Shown piece by piece: positions 28,326-40,350 of a DNA stretch of 64,000 nucleotides. Source of the DNA: Camarhynchus parvulus (taxonomy: Eukaryota; Chordata; Aves; Passeriformes; Thraupidae). Under the pieces are notes generated by a model. That model had not been told where the DNA came from, did not search any database, and worked only from the letters and a program-made list of their open reading frames with translations. The number at the start of each line of letters is the position of its first letter. The first letter of the stretch is position 1. The position numbers and the translations under genes were made by a program. The stretch spans positions 85,022,546-85,086,545 of the forward strand of contig NC_044573.1 in the NCBI RefSeq assembly GCF_901933205.1. The letters run 5' to 3'.

Positions 28326-28463
28326 GAAGCTTTGGACATGCCAGGGCTCTGTGGCAATTTAGCAGCAATATCCTTCATTGGATCGCTGCTGGATTAGCTG
28401 CAGATGCTCCTGGCTGGATGCTTTGGGAAAAGCCCCTGGAGGGGATGGACTCTGTAGTTGTAA
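28211..28463 (+). repeat. Three dispersed copies of a roughly 30-bp unit in the LTR
   Basis: The core ggatggactctgttgttat (with small changes) recurs at about 28211-28247, 28269-28304 and 28433-28463, each led by ccctggagg. The first two copies are closer to each other than to the third. They are probably old internal duplications of the LTR. Confidence 0.8.
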
Positions 28464-28881
28464 TGTTTACTGTAATGTATTAGTGTTTGTTGTAAGGTTT
28501 ACTGTAATGTGTAAGTATTAGTGTTTAGGGCTACTGTGACCCACTGGGACGGAGTGGGGGAGGCGGCGTTGGTGTAGCAGAGAGTGGCAGGTGGAAGCCA
28601 CAAAGAGGTCTGGACCTAATTATCTCAATCAAGACACCTGGGAATAGGTGAGCCACCAACAAGTGATAATTATGGGACATTTGAGGGATTTGGTTTGGGA
28701 CATTTGGGGTATTTACTTTGAGTTATGACTGCCTCGACTAGAAGAGATAGATGTTGTTAGTAAGGTAACTGTTATAATGTATAAGTTGTAATGTATTGTT
28801 GTGTAATATATGTATAGGTATTGTTGTGTAATGTATTACTATATATGTATGAGACTTGTTGTGAACGTGTTTAATACAACA

Positions 28882-28887
28882 ACAAAA
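28882..28887 (+). repeat. Target-site duplication ACAAAA, right copy
   Basis: The second copy of the six-base duplication, immediately after the terminal CA of the LTR. It also forms part of the resumed CR1 sequence. Confidence 0.88.
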
Positions 28888-29520
28888 GGACTCAAAGTCC
28901 TGGTGAAACACAGGCTGAGTGTATGGTGCACCTCTGCAGTATTGAAAGCTTGTCTTGTATGGGGTTCATGACCAAGGGCACAGCCAGCAGCTAAAGAGAG
29001 AGAGAGCACATCTGCTTGACACTTAGGAGGCCCCATCTAGAATGCTTTGTCCAATCTAGGGTCCTTCAGCACAAAAGAGATGCTGACAGTCTAGAATAAG
29101 CCCAGAGAATGGCCAGTAAAACTTCAAGATGCTGAAGAACAGAGTGTGTGAGACAAGAGGATAAAGGAAAAGGATTTTTCAGACTTGACAAGTGGAGGGT
29201 TTGTGAAAATCTAACAGCACTGTTTAGTTTAGGAAAGAGCCAGAATGGAAATAGAATCTTTTCACAGACCCACAACAGGAGAAGAGAAATAGACATAATC
29301 TGTAAAATTCTAATTTAAATTGTATGTGAGAATGAGGGCAGCTGGGAACCATAACGGGTTTCCAGGGAGACTTTAGAATCTTCATCCATGGAGATATTAA
29401 ATTTTCAACTAGGCAAAGCCCTGAGCAATCTGACACAACTTTGCAGTTATCCATGCTCTGAGTAGGACTCAAAGGGACTGGACCACCCTTTAAAGTGACT
29501 GGACTACCCTTCAAAATTTA
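28882..29520 (+). mobile_element. CR1-like LINE remnant, 3' part
   Basis: The continuation of the CR1 interrupted by the LTR: ggactcaaagtcctggtg and cacaggctgagtgt resume exactly where the left part stops in the CR1 order (cgcagctctgacaaaa). Later landmarks are gaggccccatctagaatg, gtttccagggagactttaga, atccatggagatattaaa and caaagccctgagcaatctga. The last 50 bases hold two imperfect copies of a roughly 22-bp unit with gactggac(c/t)accctt. No clear terminal ATTCTATGAT, so the 3' limit is approximate. Confidence 0.8.
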
Positions 29521-29771
29521 CATCACTGAAGCTCTTTTCCTGGCCAGGTCCTGTCATGAAATTGATATAGCTATGCCCCACATAAACAGAAAGAAAAAAG
29601 ATGAGTAGATTATATCTATCTCTGAATGCAAACTCTGGTGTGTCACTGCTTGAGTTATTACAATTTAAATGGTGTCAATTTTTAGACAGTACATTAGTAA
29701 GCTTTAATTTAGGGGGAAAAAAACCAATTCAGAATAAATTTATTTAATCTGCTGTTTGTATTTAAAAGCTA

Positions 29772-30017
<246 letters not shown>

Positions 30018-33000
30018 CTACAGTTAAAATTTGCAGAATGAAATAATAATACTTGTCCAACAATTATCAACAATTATATTTAACTGTTAATTTGGCTTCA
30101 GTTTTGGTTCCTTTTTTTTTTAACATGATTTCTTATAAAAACAAGGTGAAATTAGGTTATGGAATATACTTGTGCAAAATATTTCATCTCTTAATAGATG
30201 TCATCATTTTCAAAGCAAATTTCAAACTCAGATCTTGGTTTAACAGGCCTTCAATGAAGTTCTTTACAGATCTATTTAAAAGAAAAGTATCCTACATATC
30301 CTGCTGATTTTCTTTGAATGGAGTGAAAGAACTATTTATTTAATTCTACCTTATAAATATTGCAAAGATATTCATACAACATAATTTTAGGTGCAGGCAG
30401 CAGAAAGCCTTTCATGTACAGTTTTCATTTAGGTGTTGAAAGAGCAATTTAAAATAATGCAATAATAAATTGTTCTCTGACAGTAAATTAAAGCCTCAAG
30501 TATAGAAAAATAATTTGATTTTCTTCTTAGTTTCTTATTAGTTCACATTCTAGAAAATAAATTAATTTAGTATTTTTTTAAATAATCAGAAAATATCAAG
30601 GGAACTAAGCAGTGACATTGGGAAAATATGAATGGACACATTTTATTATTGCACAAACTTACTACCATTTGTAATTATTAGTTATTTGAAAGATGTTGTC
30701 TGAACAAGTTATCATCTTAAAGATGATACTCCTTCACCTACAAAAAACCAAAAGTGTGTGTAGGGGAGAAGGAAAATTCAATTGGTTTTATTCTCAAACT
30801 TATTTTAAAGTTATTAATGGCACACCGTTCCTTTCACTAAAGTAGTACAAATTGAAATTCTTTAATTTCCTTTAGAGGAGAACAAATAAGTGCAGGCAAC
30901 TAAAATGCATCATGAACAGAGCACAGGAGAGAAATATATGCATCAAAGAAATGGTGAATGGTGGTCTGAAAAGCTCACATATAATTTAGGTATCATTTCA
31001 GAAGCCACATTTGTTCAATGAACAAATTCTTTCACCCCATAGTTCCTCTTTTTCTTTACTCATCTGCAGAATAAACATAACCATGACAACATATAACCTG
31101 CATGTTGAGGAGATTGATTACTCAATACAAACATGTCCTCAGAATGGTTTAAAGCATTATATCAATATATCAATACTAATTATGCCCCATTATATCATGT
31201 AAGTTCAATTAGTGAATGCACGCCCTTAATTCATTACCCAGTTAGTCACAGCAGCATTTAAGTGGTAGTAATTACACTTAATTTACAAACCAAGTCATAT
31301 AAAAATTTTTGAAAAGGTCAAGAAACATAAAGATTAAAAAATTAGAAGTAAGAACACTTTCACTAACAACATTATTTCATTATAAAAATACCAAAATATT
31401 CCATAAATATTAGCAAGGAAACAAAAATCACCTAAGAATCAAATGAATGATGAGTTAGACAAATGTTCTACACATTGCAGATCAAAGATCTAAGATTTCT
31501 TTAATTAAGGAAACTAATTAAGGTTGTTTGTAAATAGCAATCAAAGGTAGAAGCAAACATTATGATACCTGGATTATTTTGTACTGTTTCCACAGGTTTA
31601 ACAAAATAGATTATTTCTTTGGATGTGCTTACTAACATTGTTAAAAAGATCACTGCTTGATTCACATATATGAGAAAAATTACATGTAAAATAAAGTGCT
31701 TACATATAAAATAAAGATATTAGAATAACTGGAATAAAGATAGTGATTTTTATTCCAAAAAGCTGAAAACTATTATCTATTATAAGCTACAGCATATATT
31801 GCTGTATGTTATTACATATTTTTAACACTACTGAAAATGCTACCTCTCTCTTTTCAAACTTTCCCCTTTTTGCTGCCTTAGTCATGATAGGTTAACACAA
31901 GCATTTGTTCAGTACAAGTCAAAAAATAAAAAAATTGTTACCTTCTTTGATACAGTAGAATACTTGGATTTGAGGCAAAGTTTTTTATGTTATTTTCTAA
32001 TCAAAATATTTTTACAAAGAGCTGTAAATTGAAGTAGTTTCATGAAAAGATCTGATGCATGCAGCAAAAAAAATTATACAATCCAAAAGCCAGCTTTTAT
32101 TTTTACAGGAGGGTGTTCTATCAGAAAAATAAAAAGAATCATTATTCAAAGCTACTATGAATTCTGATAAACTGCATTCCCAAGGAAACATATCACAGAA
32201 AATCTACATCTGCCATATAAATAACAACTGCCACTGGCTAGCTGTTGAAACTGTATTGCAGCAAGTCAGTCTGTAAAGTCTCTTAGGATATGTTTACCTG
32301 TGTGTTCTTACCACCACCTCTGCCAAGAACTTCAGAGAAAATGGTACTTAGCATCCTGAAATTGGCACGCACTTTACCACAACCTCCTAAACCCAGTAAA
32401 AATGAGTGATCTGAGAATGACAGCCGTAGTCAATAATTCATGTGATAGCTCACAGGACTTCACCACTTCTCCAGATCAAGCATTCAACTACATTATTTAT
32501 ATGCTTTTCTAAAACTTTGACTGAAGTATATTCAGATAGACACAGTTTCATCTGTGCAGGCTTTACTGTTTCTAGTCTAGACCCAAGATGAATTAGCCTT
32601 TGAAGGTTCCTAACATTGAACAAAATAGCTTAATCTTTGGATTATGAGGATTCTAGTCAACCAAACCTATCATATGCATCCATCAAGCTTTAAATTAATT
32701 GCCAAATTTTCAGTAAAAGACTCATATTTGTCTGTAGAGTTACTGAGGTCTACTGTCAATAAGATTGCAGTCACAGGCTCTTGATTCATTAAATAATTTG
32801 ATGTTCACTGTGTATTGAGAACTATTATAAACTATACTACACTGAAGCACTTAAGATAATGGATTTTTTATACAGAACTAACATTAGAGTGCTCTCACCA
32901 TGTTTCCTATCCTTTTTTTTCCACCCAAGTCCTTTCCAATTTTGAAAAACAAAAGTAATTACAGTGTGCGGAGAATAATTTATGTAGTCTTGGTATTTAG

Positions 33001-36000
33001 TGTTAGCAAAAATATGCACAGTGGGATAACCAAGGATGTCTTTCTCCAATTTCCTCCTCAAGCAGAATGTCTATCTTCACCACTCTGACAGACATAAAAA
33101 CCTGTATAGACTTCACTTCCTAGCACAGATCAATCTGTAGCACTGCTTATTAATTAAGATTTATTAATGAAATTGAGCTAAGAGATAGGCCTTCTTCATA
33201 CACTACCTCGATCTTCCTGGACAGAAGAAATTTTTAACAAATGCACATAATCAAAATCCATAATGCAAATAATTAATGATCTAAAATGCCAAAGGTTTAA
33301 CTTCCTGTTCAAAATAACTGTGCATGCTACATTTTAATTTTTGCAGAAAACCATTCAAACCATTAAAATCTATATGCTAAAATGTAATGCTAATATTTAT
33401 TATGACACAGAAGTAAAAGGCTACAAGATAGCAGGATTTTAAAAAAGTAGAAAAATAACAGCTTGGTGAAATATTAATTTTCATTTAAAGGTTATTACAT
33501 AAATTCATACTTAACAAATTACTCATTCTTAAGTGGTGTGTATCAGATTATTTATTTATATAGCCATTTCAAGACTCTTCGTAAGGCTAAAATCTATATT
33601 TATTTGCAACACATGCCACTTGAAAGAATATTAACAGCACCTTAAGCATAGTAATCCTCTGCTTTCATTTATAAAGAGTTTCCTTCATTTTTTTACAGAT
33701 TTCATCATCTACCTCTTTCTGATTTATCATAACAGAGAAACAACCTAAAATTGAACAACAGTTGTTGATAATGAAAAAATCCCCAAACCAAAACATAAAT
33801 GGTAGCTGTCACTGGAATGAATAAACTTTTGAAGGACTATTTCGCCCGCGTTTTCTTACTATGTTCTCCACACTAGAATGCAAGTCTGTAAATATGCAAT
33901 AAGAAATGCCTAAAGTTTTTCATGTGTTCACTTCAACCAGTCCCACTGCCACTGCCACGTTGTAGCATCATGGTACTGGCAATGTAATGCCCTGATTTGC
34001 TAAGATCACTTTTTCTATTTTGGTTTAAGAAGTTGAGTTGAAAAAGATACTTTCTGATAAATCTTGAAGGATTTGAGGACTCTGGCAGCCCAACTCCTAT
34101 TAATTGTTACATGAATAAGACATCTGGATTTGAAACCAGTTATAAAAATATGAAAATTAACTTCCCAACCTTTGCTGAAGTTAGTATTCAGAGGCCCAAT
34201 CTGACAATAATTTTCAGGAGAAATAACAGATTTCTTTTTTCTCTCAGATGTCACAATCATCAACTAGATTGCAAAGACCGCCTAGAGGCCTTAGCAGCAA
34301 AAAGCTCAAACTGCTTATGTCAGTTGAAATTATGTGAGCTTCACCCTTCTGTGAACCAGTTGCTCAGTTTATATAGGCCACACACAGTAGCTGGAACTTG
34401 ACAGCAGCAATACAGAAAGCAGCTTAATGCCAATTAGGAAAAATAGGAAGGGGGAAGAAGAAAGAGAAGAAACTAAATAAATGTTTTTCCTCCATTGATT
34501 TCAATATCTTTACTTGACTTTCCAAGGATATATTATATTTGTTATTTTTCCTGTTGTTACTGAAACAGCTGGAAAAGTTTTTCAGGTTGCGCTTAAGTTT
34601 TGCCAAATGAAAACTTGCTGACATTTTGCTGTTCCATAGTACCTCTACAACAGTCCTCTGAGTATTTTCTAACATTACCTTAAAATGATGGCCACAGGCA
34701 AAACCACACACAAAGGAAAAAGCATAAGTTAGGAGGAAATGAGATAGTCTTTTGATACCAATGGCTGCTTTGGAATTACAACACTAGGAGGGACTTCAGA
34801 AGCTCTGTGGAGAAAATCAGGGTTTCAGAAAATTTCAGGGCATATGTCAAGATGTTCAATAGGTATGAGGCACAGCCCACGATACCCTGTCCACAAGGCT
34901 ACAGTAGAAGTTGCATTTTACCATTTCATGCATAAATAGAAGACACATTCAACTGTATTTGCAGCTACAGAAGAAGAAAACAGTTTTTGAGGAAGGTAAT
35001 TACTATACTCATAAAAAATGAACACAATAAGTTCAAAAAAGGAGATAGAAAAGCTAAATTTTCTTGCAAGAATGGCATTGAAACTGAAGTCTCAACTCAG
35101 AAAACTGAGTATCTTTCCCAAGTTTTAACTTTTAGTTCAACATTAGACTGGAAGAGTTAACATGGAGTTCCTAGTGGTCAATCATGCAAAGAATTTTCAC
35201 CTTTATTCACTCCAAAAAGAAATGAGAAAGTTTTTCTCAACTCCAGACTTACAAATAATCATGATCAGAATCTACTGCTAGAAGGGTAGTTCCAAATTGT
35301 TTGTCATTTGCACATGTGCACAAACACACACCCACAGAGACACAATTAACCTGTGAAAGCTTTAGTCTGCAAGTTACCTAACATCAAATTTTCATCCTTC
35401 TTAAAAATTATTTCATAAAAAAATTAATGGATTTCACTAGGTTTACTCTGGGGGAAGGAAGAGTTTACTCATAAAACCAAAAATATATGAAGTGCAAGTT
35501 CATGGAATACCTGATACTTAAGCCATATTTACACTCCAAGGCGTCAAGTGCAATGTTCAAGGGTCTACATGGCACAGATACTTATCCACTGCAGCATTCA
35601 ACATGGTCCTCTATTTCTCTGCTGGCAACATTTTTGTTCAGACTGTCTTTGTTGGGCCTAATTGCAATTTTTTTCTTAAAATAATCCAAACAAACAAAAC
35701 AAAAACCCACCCAGACTTATTGGCTGACAGAAATAAAACTGTTAGATTTATTTTTGCTATCTTATTTGTATACAGTCCCAAGATCAGAAGAAATTTCTTT
35801 CCTGTTACATGCTAATTTCTGTATTTGTGCATACATGAACCATTGCAATATTTGCTAGATAAAATGCTTAAATTGTACCACTTTTGAAAGATACAGCTTT
35901 CTTGTTTTACAAGCATTTACCCAACTGTGTCTCTCCATCTCTAAGGATGTGCAAAATTATACTGGATTGAAAGCTATGAAAATCATTTAGGAGTATACAG

Positions 36001-39000
36001 CACCTTTAAAACTTTAATACATCTTTCGCATTAAGATTGATATTTTAATTTTCTTTTGCAGGTAATAACCAAAGATTGATGGATTTTATTTTTAGTGTGT
36101 TCACTTTTATTATGTAATAAAGGTCTTGTTGTTGGTTATAAGATCATAAAAGTCAATATCATACAAACAATGCCAGAAAGCTCTCAAGTGCAAAGGCAAT
36201 CTGAAGTTAGAGCTAAAACTTTCTATTTCCTCATACTTATTTTGCTGCAGATGTACTGTACACTTTCCTAGGTGAACTGAGATCACCAAGAAATATTATG
36301 AGTTTTTAGATCTCTCTTGAAAGAGGAGAACAAGTGGAGCATGACAGTCCAGACCAAGGCTATAAAAGTATTTGAGCCTGTGCAAAATTTATAAACAGAA
36401 ACTTTGCAAGCAATCAGAAATTGAAAGTAGTAATTTTCTTTAAAATATAAAAATAATGCCCTTCCATCTCTTCTAAAATGTTCAGTGCATTCTATGGTCT
36501 GTCTTCCAGTTTGTCAGTACAATCATCAGAAGTATGCACAGCATCTGCTCTTTGCATTCTGAGAAAGATCTAGCAAAGAAGGTCTCGACTATCCTTCTAC
36601 ATCATTAAGCTTCCAAACTGTCAACAACAAAAATGAAATTGGAAGACAATCTCTAGTTCATCATGTCAGGTATGATAACAAATTAATCTAATAAAATATG
36701 TATTTTTAACCTCACCACTTTTGAGGATTTCATTAGTCAAAAGACCTACATTCATAAAAAAAAAAGTCCATCCTGTCCTTGAAGGCCCTGGGGACATGAG
36801 GGTAAAACCAACAATATCTCTGTGTGTTAAAAGAGGTACTTATCAAGCAAACGGGTAAGTACAAGAAACTGTTATGACCTTATGTGAAGACCCGCATACA
36901 AATCTGATTACCCATGTTCAAATAAGAGTAATTGGACATAAAGCAAATGCAGAGCAGGGCTCCTTAAGTGATCAAGAGCTGGAGGGCTTTTAAGAGGATA
37001 CTAGAAGGTTTTTACACAATCTGAGAAATTAAGATTAAAATGCAGTAACTATGAAGACACTGGAAGGCAAACACCAGGTCATAAGAAATATTGTACCAGC
37101 TGAAGGCAAGGCTAGGAAAAAAAAGAACAAATCACAATTACAAGGAGGTTGAAAATGAGATGCATTCTTACTGGAAAAATAAACTATTGGGTAGTTTCCA
37201 TGGAGAGAGGAGAATGGGAATAGTGTAACAAAGGTAAAAGAAACATATCACACTTACTTGAGGGTAAGACAAGATACATACTACAACTGTACAGATGAAT
37301 TGCGAATAAAAACTGGAAAGAGATTTGGAAACAGATTTAACAAGCAGATATTCTCTCTATTGCTCCCAAGACTCTCTGAAATGATTATTGCTACTAAATA
37401 AAATTGGATTTTGAATTATTAAGACCTGCCGTATAAGGAAAGGACAGTAATTTTAAAAGAATAAGACATGAGCTCACTCTTTAAAAGTTGCAATAACATT
37501 GAATATAAATCTTGTAGATACACTCCAAATTATGCTTGTTAAATATAATCAAAATTCTTTGTTTCAGCAAAATACATTCAAGAAGAAAAAAATCTTTAAA
37601 TGTGAACAGATAAAGCTTAATGCAAAGTATCTAATCTCCTGTATTATTTGGTAAATACAAACTGCGGGACTCATATGTACCATGTATCTGTTCTCAAGCA
37701 TAACTGTTAGAGGTCAGGGAAAACCTCTAAGGAATGATCGACAAGAAAAGAAGCAATGGCAGATTAAATTTGGACAATATCAGCTTCAGTAATAGATACA
37801 CTACTGATGATTTAATAGAGGCTTATCTTCAGTTAACACCAGCTTGCCACCATGTCTGCAGACCTTTATTACTAATTAAAGTAAGGCAATAGTCTTTCAA
37901 AACCCATTTTTTTCCTCTTTCTCTCTTTTTTTCCTTTTGTCCTTCTTTTTTCCTTTCACATTGATTGGCTATTTATTCAGATTACAAAAAAAGTCCCACA
38001 TTACAAAAGCTCCCTGCTCTGGCACAGGCACTTCCTCACTTCTGCCACTGTGGTGGCTTTTAGCAAAGCTGGACTGTGGACTCTCCCAAGGTCTCCAGAA
38101 CCATTCTCTTGTGCTTAACACTTTCATAAGTGTCATTCTATTGCCCCCAGATACTTGAAATTTTATCTTGCTAACAATCATGAGGCAAATTTTTTACAGG
38201 AATTCAATATGTCATACAAGCCTCTTGTCTGTGCCTGTAATTGGAAATGAAAGCAATTGGGACCTTTAGTTAAGTCCTGAAAATGTAGGCAACAAACATC
38301 ATACCCACTAAGTTTTCTTCACATCCCTTATTGATACAGTGTCAGAAAAAAGGTTCTGTCCTGTCCTTGTCCCTAGTCAATGCTAAGAATTGTCTTGCAC
38401 ACAGCACACAGGTTAAAACCAGGATTCTGCAAGAATGACAGCATTGCAGTCCAAGTCCTTCCAGTTTCCTGAAGGAATGTTGAATGACTTTTTTCCTCTC
38501 CTAGTTCAATACTTTGTTCTGTTGCCATTGTTAGAGATTCTTGTGATAACAGAAATTCAGCAGTGTCTTTTTCAACTTTGCCCCCATTTATTTTCAGATA
38601 TGGCATCTTAAAGCTATGGGAGTTGGGAAGACTTTTTGTCCAGTTAGCTTTTGCAGGCTCATACTTCAACAAGGGTGACATGTAACACGCTCACCATTGT
38701 GGCTGAATGGAAAAATAGCAGTATAAGGGCAGGACAAGAATTTGCCATCTCAAAAGCTTCAGCTATAGAAGAATTATAAATGGCTTGTTACCTGGGAAGT
38801 CCTCAAGTAACATACCTTTCAATGTGCAGCATGTTGTGGACCTAAACGGAAAAGTGTTTGTGTGTATCTCACAACAAAACATGCAACACATGTTTTCTAT
38901 TTAACCAGCCAAGGTGAGACAGAGAGCGCTCCTTAAAACAGCAAATTCTGTCACCAAACCTTTATTTTAACACAACAACATGATTTTCTGTTGCTTATTT

Positions 39001-40312
39001 TCAGTGCTTTGAGCTAGTCTCTTTTTTCTTACAGTGGCTTACCCAATTTATAAATAAGTGAAAAGAATTGATCTGGGTTTGAAAAGAAAAAAAATCTCCC
39101 TCCAAAACACACAAAATTGCATGTTTGTCAGGATGACTAAGCTGCAGTGAGTAACACCACTGAGATGCTTGTTAGCTGCAGCGTGGGAATAAGAATTAAG
39201 AGCATCAAGAAGAAAACAAGTTCAGAGAGCAAAATGAACTACATTATGAAGCCATAATCCAAAGTTTCTTAATGACACCTACTTTCTATGAAGTGGATTC
39301 TTTACATGGTAGGTAGAACAAATACCTGGTAAAAGTGGTCATGGACAAGTGAGAGGAGAAACAGGAACAGAAAGAAGGCCAAAATCCTACACATGCAATT
39401 TCACAATATATTGTTCTTGGTATCTTAATTAATTAATTAGAAAAAATATAGTATTTTAGGGACTGAATAAACAAAACCTTACATTGATTTTGATTTTGCT
39501 TTTTTGGGGTTTTTTTCCCTAATTTTTTTCCTCAGCAAAATGAATTAGCATCTTTAGAACTTCTGAAATCTCTGTCATGTAAGCACATATTTTTAGCCTG
39601 TATTTATTAGGTGACAATATGTGCTACTTCTAGAAACGATCTTTGGCCCGTCATGGAAACCCATTCTAAAGTGGTTTTTGGTTTTGGGAATTATCTTGTA
39701 GTTAATTTTGACACGAGAAATCTTACAAGCTCCTTCAAAAGCCCTCAAGTTTGACTCACGCCAGGCTGATGTGCCTATATCCATTATAAGTGAGCACTCT
39801 GCCAAAAAATCCCTCTGCACTGATGGGACAAAGAAGCAGGAATCTAGAGTAAAGCTACTTAAATCCATTATAAACCTAAATTAAGTACTGTGATGTTAAA
39901 AGTGCTTCTTTTTGTTTGCATTCTATATTAAAAGACAATGAGTGGCAAAGTTTCATTATATTCCTTTAACAAAATACATAATCAGAAAAAGAAAATAAAA
40001 ATTTTAAACAACAAATGTTACAGGTTTAGTCTTATGACAGCCTGTGTTTGTTCCCAGGAGAATTAGATTGCTGAGAGTGAAATCTATAATATTGTTTCAC
40101 TAAGTAATAACTTTGCAAGGAACTGAACAGCGGCAGTGAGTGGCCAGATTTCTCTAGATATTTCCTCTGGAACATTTGGTGTAAAATTTCCCTTGAAATT
40201 TCTAAATCACTTGTCTCCTAAGGCTTGAATTTGATTTGTGCTAGAACATAGTGATTCTTAATGAACAAAATTTCCTACCCTGTAGTTCTGTAGTTACAAA
40301 TCACAAATTCCC

Positions 40313-40316
40313 TTTT

Positions 40317-40348
<32 letters not shown>

Positions 40349-40350
40349 TT
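40313..40350 (+). repeat. Long T run interrupted by one C
   Basis: Sixteen T, one C, then twenty-one T. It may be the A tail of a minus-strand retrocopy, but I recognise no retrocopy beside it at 40351-40600. Confidence 0.95.

Larger units (their letters stand above)
27919..28881 (+). mobile_element. Solo LTR of an endogenous retrovirus, nested in the CR1
   Basis: A 963-bp block starting TGTAGGG and ending ATACAACA, so it has TG...CA ends with short inverted termini. It is flanked on both sides by the 6-bp direct repeat ACAAAA (27913-27918 and 28882-28887). Removing the block and one repeat copy rejoins the CR1 reading cgcagctctgacaaaaggac, which fits the CR1 order, so the borders are well supported. 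A 6-bp duplication is usual for class II (ERVK-like) avian elements. It has a TATA-like box about 105 bp in, a 15-bp tandem repeat, three copies of a roughly 30-bp unit and AT-rich repeats near the end. No gag, pol or env sequence accompanies it; it is most likely the remnant of recombination between two LTRs. Plus orientation is inferred from the TATA-like box. Confidence 0.88.

Noticed and set aside
27890..28378. 162-codon minus-strand ORF
   Set aside because: Antisense to the repeat-rich LTR; the tandem 15-bp repeat has no stop in this frame, which explains its length.
38373..38681. 102-codon minus-strand ORF on the CSMD1 strand
   Set aside because: No CUB or Sushi cysteine pattern, no clear splice sites at its edges and no recognisable family.
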